Of a stretch of DNA of 6,486 bases, positions 5,100 through 6,486 are shown piece by piece. Under the pieces are notes generated by a model, which saw only the letters and a list, made by a program, of their open reading frames with translations, was not told the origin of the DNA and did no database searches. Every line of letters begins with the position of its first letter. Position 1 is the stretch's first letter. Source of the DNA: an uncultured Oscillospiraceae bacterium (lineage in GTDB: Bacteria; Bacillota; Clostridia; Oscillospirales; Oscillospiraceae); NCBI GenBank assembly GCA_934635545.1, contig CAKTZN010000099.1:1-6486 (forward strand). The letters run 5' to 3'. Position numbers and translations under genes: made by a program.

Positions 5100-6486
5100 G
5101 CCTCTATATCCGTCTGGCCTGGGCCGGTATCCGCAAGAACGGAAAGCTGTATCTGCCGTATCTGCTGACCTGCGTGGGCATGGTGACCATGTACTATATG
5201 ATGAGTGAGCTGTGTGACAGCGACCTGCTGCGCTATATGAAGGGCGGCGGCGCGTCCCACATCATTCTGGGGCTGGGCTCCTGGGTGATCGCCGTGTTCT
5301 CGGCGCTGTTTCTCTACTATACCAACTCCTTTCTGATCCGGCGGCGGCAGCGGGAATTCGGCCTGTACCATGTGCTGGGTCTGGGCAAGCGGCACCTGGC
5401 GCTGCTGTGCGCCATTGAGACGGTGATGACCGCCGTCATCGCGCTGGTGGTGGGCATCGACATCGGCGTGGGGCTGTCCTTCGCCGTGGAGCTGGGGCTC
5501 CGCTCTTCCATGGAGACGGAGGAGACTTTTGCCTTCGCGGTGAAGCCCACTATCGTGATGCAGACGGTGGTGATCTATCTGGCCATCTTTCTGCTGATCC
5601 TGCTGAGCGCACTGGTGAAGGTGGGCCGCAGCACCGCCGTGTCCCTGCTGCGCAGCGAGAGCCACGGCGAAAAGCCCCCCAAGGGCAACCTGTTCGTGGC
5701 CATACTGGGCGCGGTGCTGCTGGCGGTGGCCTACGTTATGGCGGTGTCCATCCAGGAGCCGCTGAAGGCCCTGGCGCTGTTCTTTGTGGCCGTGATCCTG
5801 GTGATCCTGGCCACCTATCTGCTGTTCATCGCGGGCAGCGTGGCGTTGTGCCGGATGCTGCAGAAAAACCGGGATTACTACTATCAGCCCCGGCACTTTG
5901 TGTCCGTGTCCTCCATGGCCTATCGCATGAAGCGCAACGGCGCGGGCCTGGCCTCCATCTGCATTCTGGCCACCATGGTGCTGGTGATGCTGTCTTCCTC
6001 CGCCTGTCTGTACTTCGGCGCGGAGGACAGCTTGAACGCCACCTATCCCAACGAATTTGAGCTGACGGTGTGGGTGGATGACAGCGCAGAGCTGCCCAGG
6101 CTGGAGGAGGCGCTGAACCGGGCGGGCGCGCCCTACGGCGTGAACATCTGGGAAAAGGGCACGGTGACCCAGGACGGCGAGAGCATCTGGAGCGCCGCCT
6201 TTGACACCGGCCTCTCCCGGGAGCAGCAACTGGCCCTGGGCCAGGCCGTTGGGGACGCCCTGAGCAGCGCGGGCGGCACATGGGGCTATTCCTACACGCT
6301 CCGGGCGGCGGCTGCCGACGACTTCTACGGCACCTATGGGAGCCTGTTCTTCATCGGCATCGTGCTGAGCGTCATGTTCATCTGCGCGGCGGTGCTGATC
6401 ATCTACTATAAGCAGTTGTGCGAGGGCTATGAGGATCAGCCCCGGTTCGCCATCATGCAGAAGGTGGGCATGACGGCGACTGACAG
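5096..6486 (+). CDS. BceB-like FtsX-family ABC permease, N-terminal part
   Basis: 463 residues are visible; the gene continues past the right edge. The ATG (5096) overlaps the ATPase stop as ATGA, with a weak GGCGGTG site upstream. Helices read by eye are: about 18-37, 55-81, 101-133, 153-177, 200-219, 226-252, 285-307 and 417-439. The first FtsX domain spans roughly helices 2-4, with RRRQREFGLYHVLGLGKRHL (83-101) after helix 2 as the expected cytoplasmic coupling loop. The last visible stretch, IIYYKQLCEGYEDQPRFAIMQKVGM, is a close match to my recollection of the BceB family after helix 8. B. subtilis BceB has ten helices and about 646 residues, so the last two helices lie beyond the window. 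The extracytoplasmic loop between helices 7 and 8 is only about 109 residues, well below the roughly 200 usual for BceB. Likely role: removal or sensing of a membrane-associated antimicrobial peptide. Confidence 0.9.
   Translation, partial: MSLYIRLAWAGIRKNGKLYLPYLLTCVGMVTMYYMMSELCDSDLLRYMKGGGASHIILGLGSWVIAVFSALFLYYTNSFLIRRRQREFGLYHVLGLGKRHLALLCAIETVMTAVIALVVGIDIGVGLSFAVELGLRSSMETEETFAFAVKPTIVMQTVVIYLAIFLLILLSALVKVGRSTAVSLLRSESHGEKPPKGNLFVAILGAVLLAVAYVMAVSIQEPLKALALFFVAVILVILATYLLFIAGSVALCRMLQKNRDYYYQPRHFVSVSSMAYRMKRNGAGLASICILATMVLVMLSSSACLYFGAEDSLNATYPNEFELTVWVDDSAELPRLEEALNRAGAPYGVNIWEKGTVTQDGESIWSAAFDTGLSREQQLALGQAVGDALSSAGGTWGYSYTLRAAAADDFYGTYGSLFFIGIVLSVMFICAAVLIIYYKQLCEGYEDQPRFAIMQKVGMTATD

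Noticed and set aside
5042..6229. 395-codon open frame antisense to the BceB-like permease (and similar antisense frames over 2856-4160 and 4233-5096)
   Set aside because: The + strand frames contain intact family motifs. The antisense products are His, Gln and Gly rich shadows.

Overview
The window suggests a GC-rich member of the Bacillota, most likely an Oscillospiraceae/Ruminococcaceae-type gut clostridium. Three things point there: strong AGGAGG-type ribosome binding sites, a BceAB-type and a Ytr-like (ABC-2) transporter of the kind common in Firmicutes, and high-GC coding sequence separated by hairpin-rich intergenic DNA. This placement is inference; no rRNA or marker gene is present. 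All genes lie on the + strand.

Layout. Positions 1-328 hold the 3' end of an ABC ATPase gene. It overlaps by 26 nt a 633-residue ABC-2-type permease gene (303-2204) that ends in a large predicted extracytoplasmic domain. Next comes 642 bp without a credible gene (2205-2846), densely packed with inverted repeats. A membrane-anchored family 2 glycosyltransferase (2847-4091) follows, with all the expected catalytic motifs. Positions 4092-4334 hold GC-rich hairpins, an intrinsic terminator, then an AT-rich leader with four direct repeats at 21-22 bp spacing and a 12-bp palindrome. The window ends with a BceA-like ATPase (4335-5099) coupled by an ATGA overlap to a BceB/FtsX-like permease (5096 to beyond the window end).

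How the genes may work together. Two unrelated ABC exporter types flank an envelope glycosyltransferase. In Bacillus, Ytr and Bce transporters answer cell-envelope antibiotics and lipid II-targeting peptides, so an envelope-stress or antimicrobial-peptide-defence neighbourhood is plausible. No regulator, sensor kinase or response regulator lies inside the window. The terminator at about 4167-4193 separates the glycosyltransferase from the second transporter, so these are probably separate transcription units.

Most notable observation. The 2205-2846 gap is not random spacer. Positions 2262-2714 form one two-fold symmetric element: two diverged copies of a roughly 225-nt unit in inverted orientation, each carrying the same ordered series of three hairpins. 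The two copies differ in sequence in the stems yet keep base pairing, with several paired compensatory changes. That is the signature of a conserved folded RNA or ssDNA, or of a MITE-like element made of such units. Second is the iteron-like repeat array directly upstream of the BceAB-type operon, a good candidate operator.
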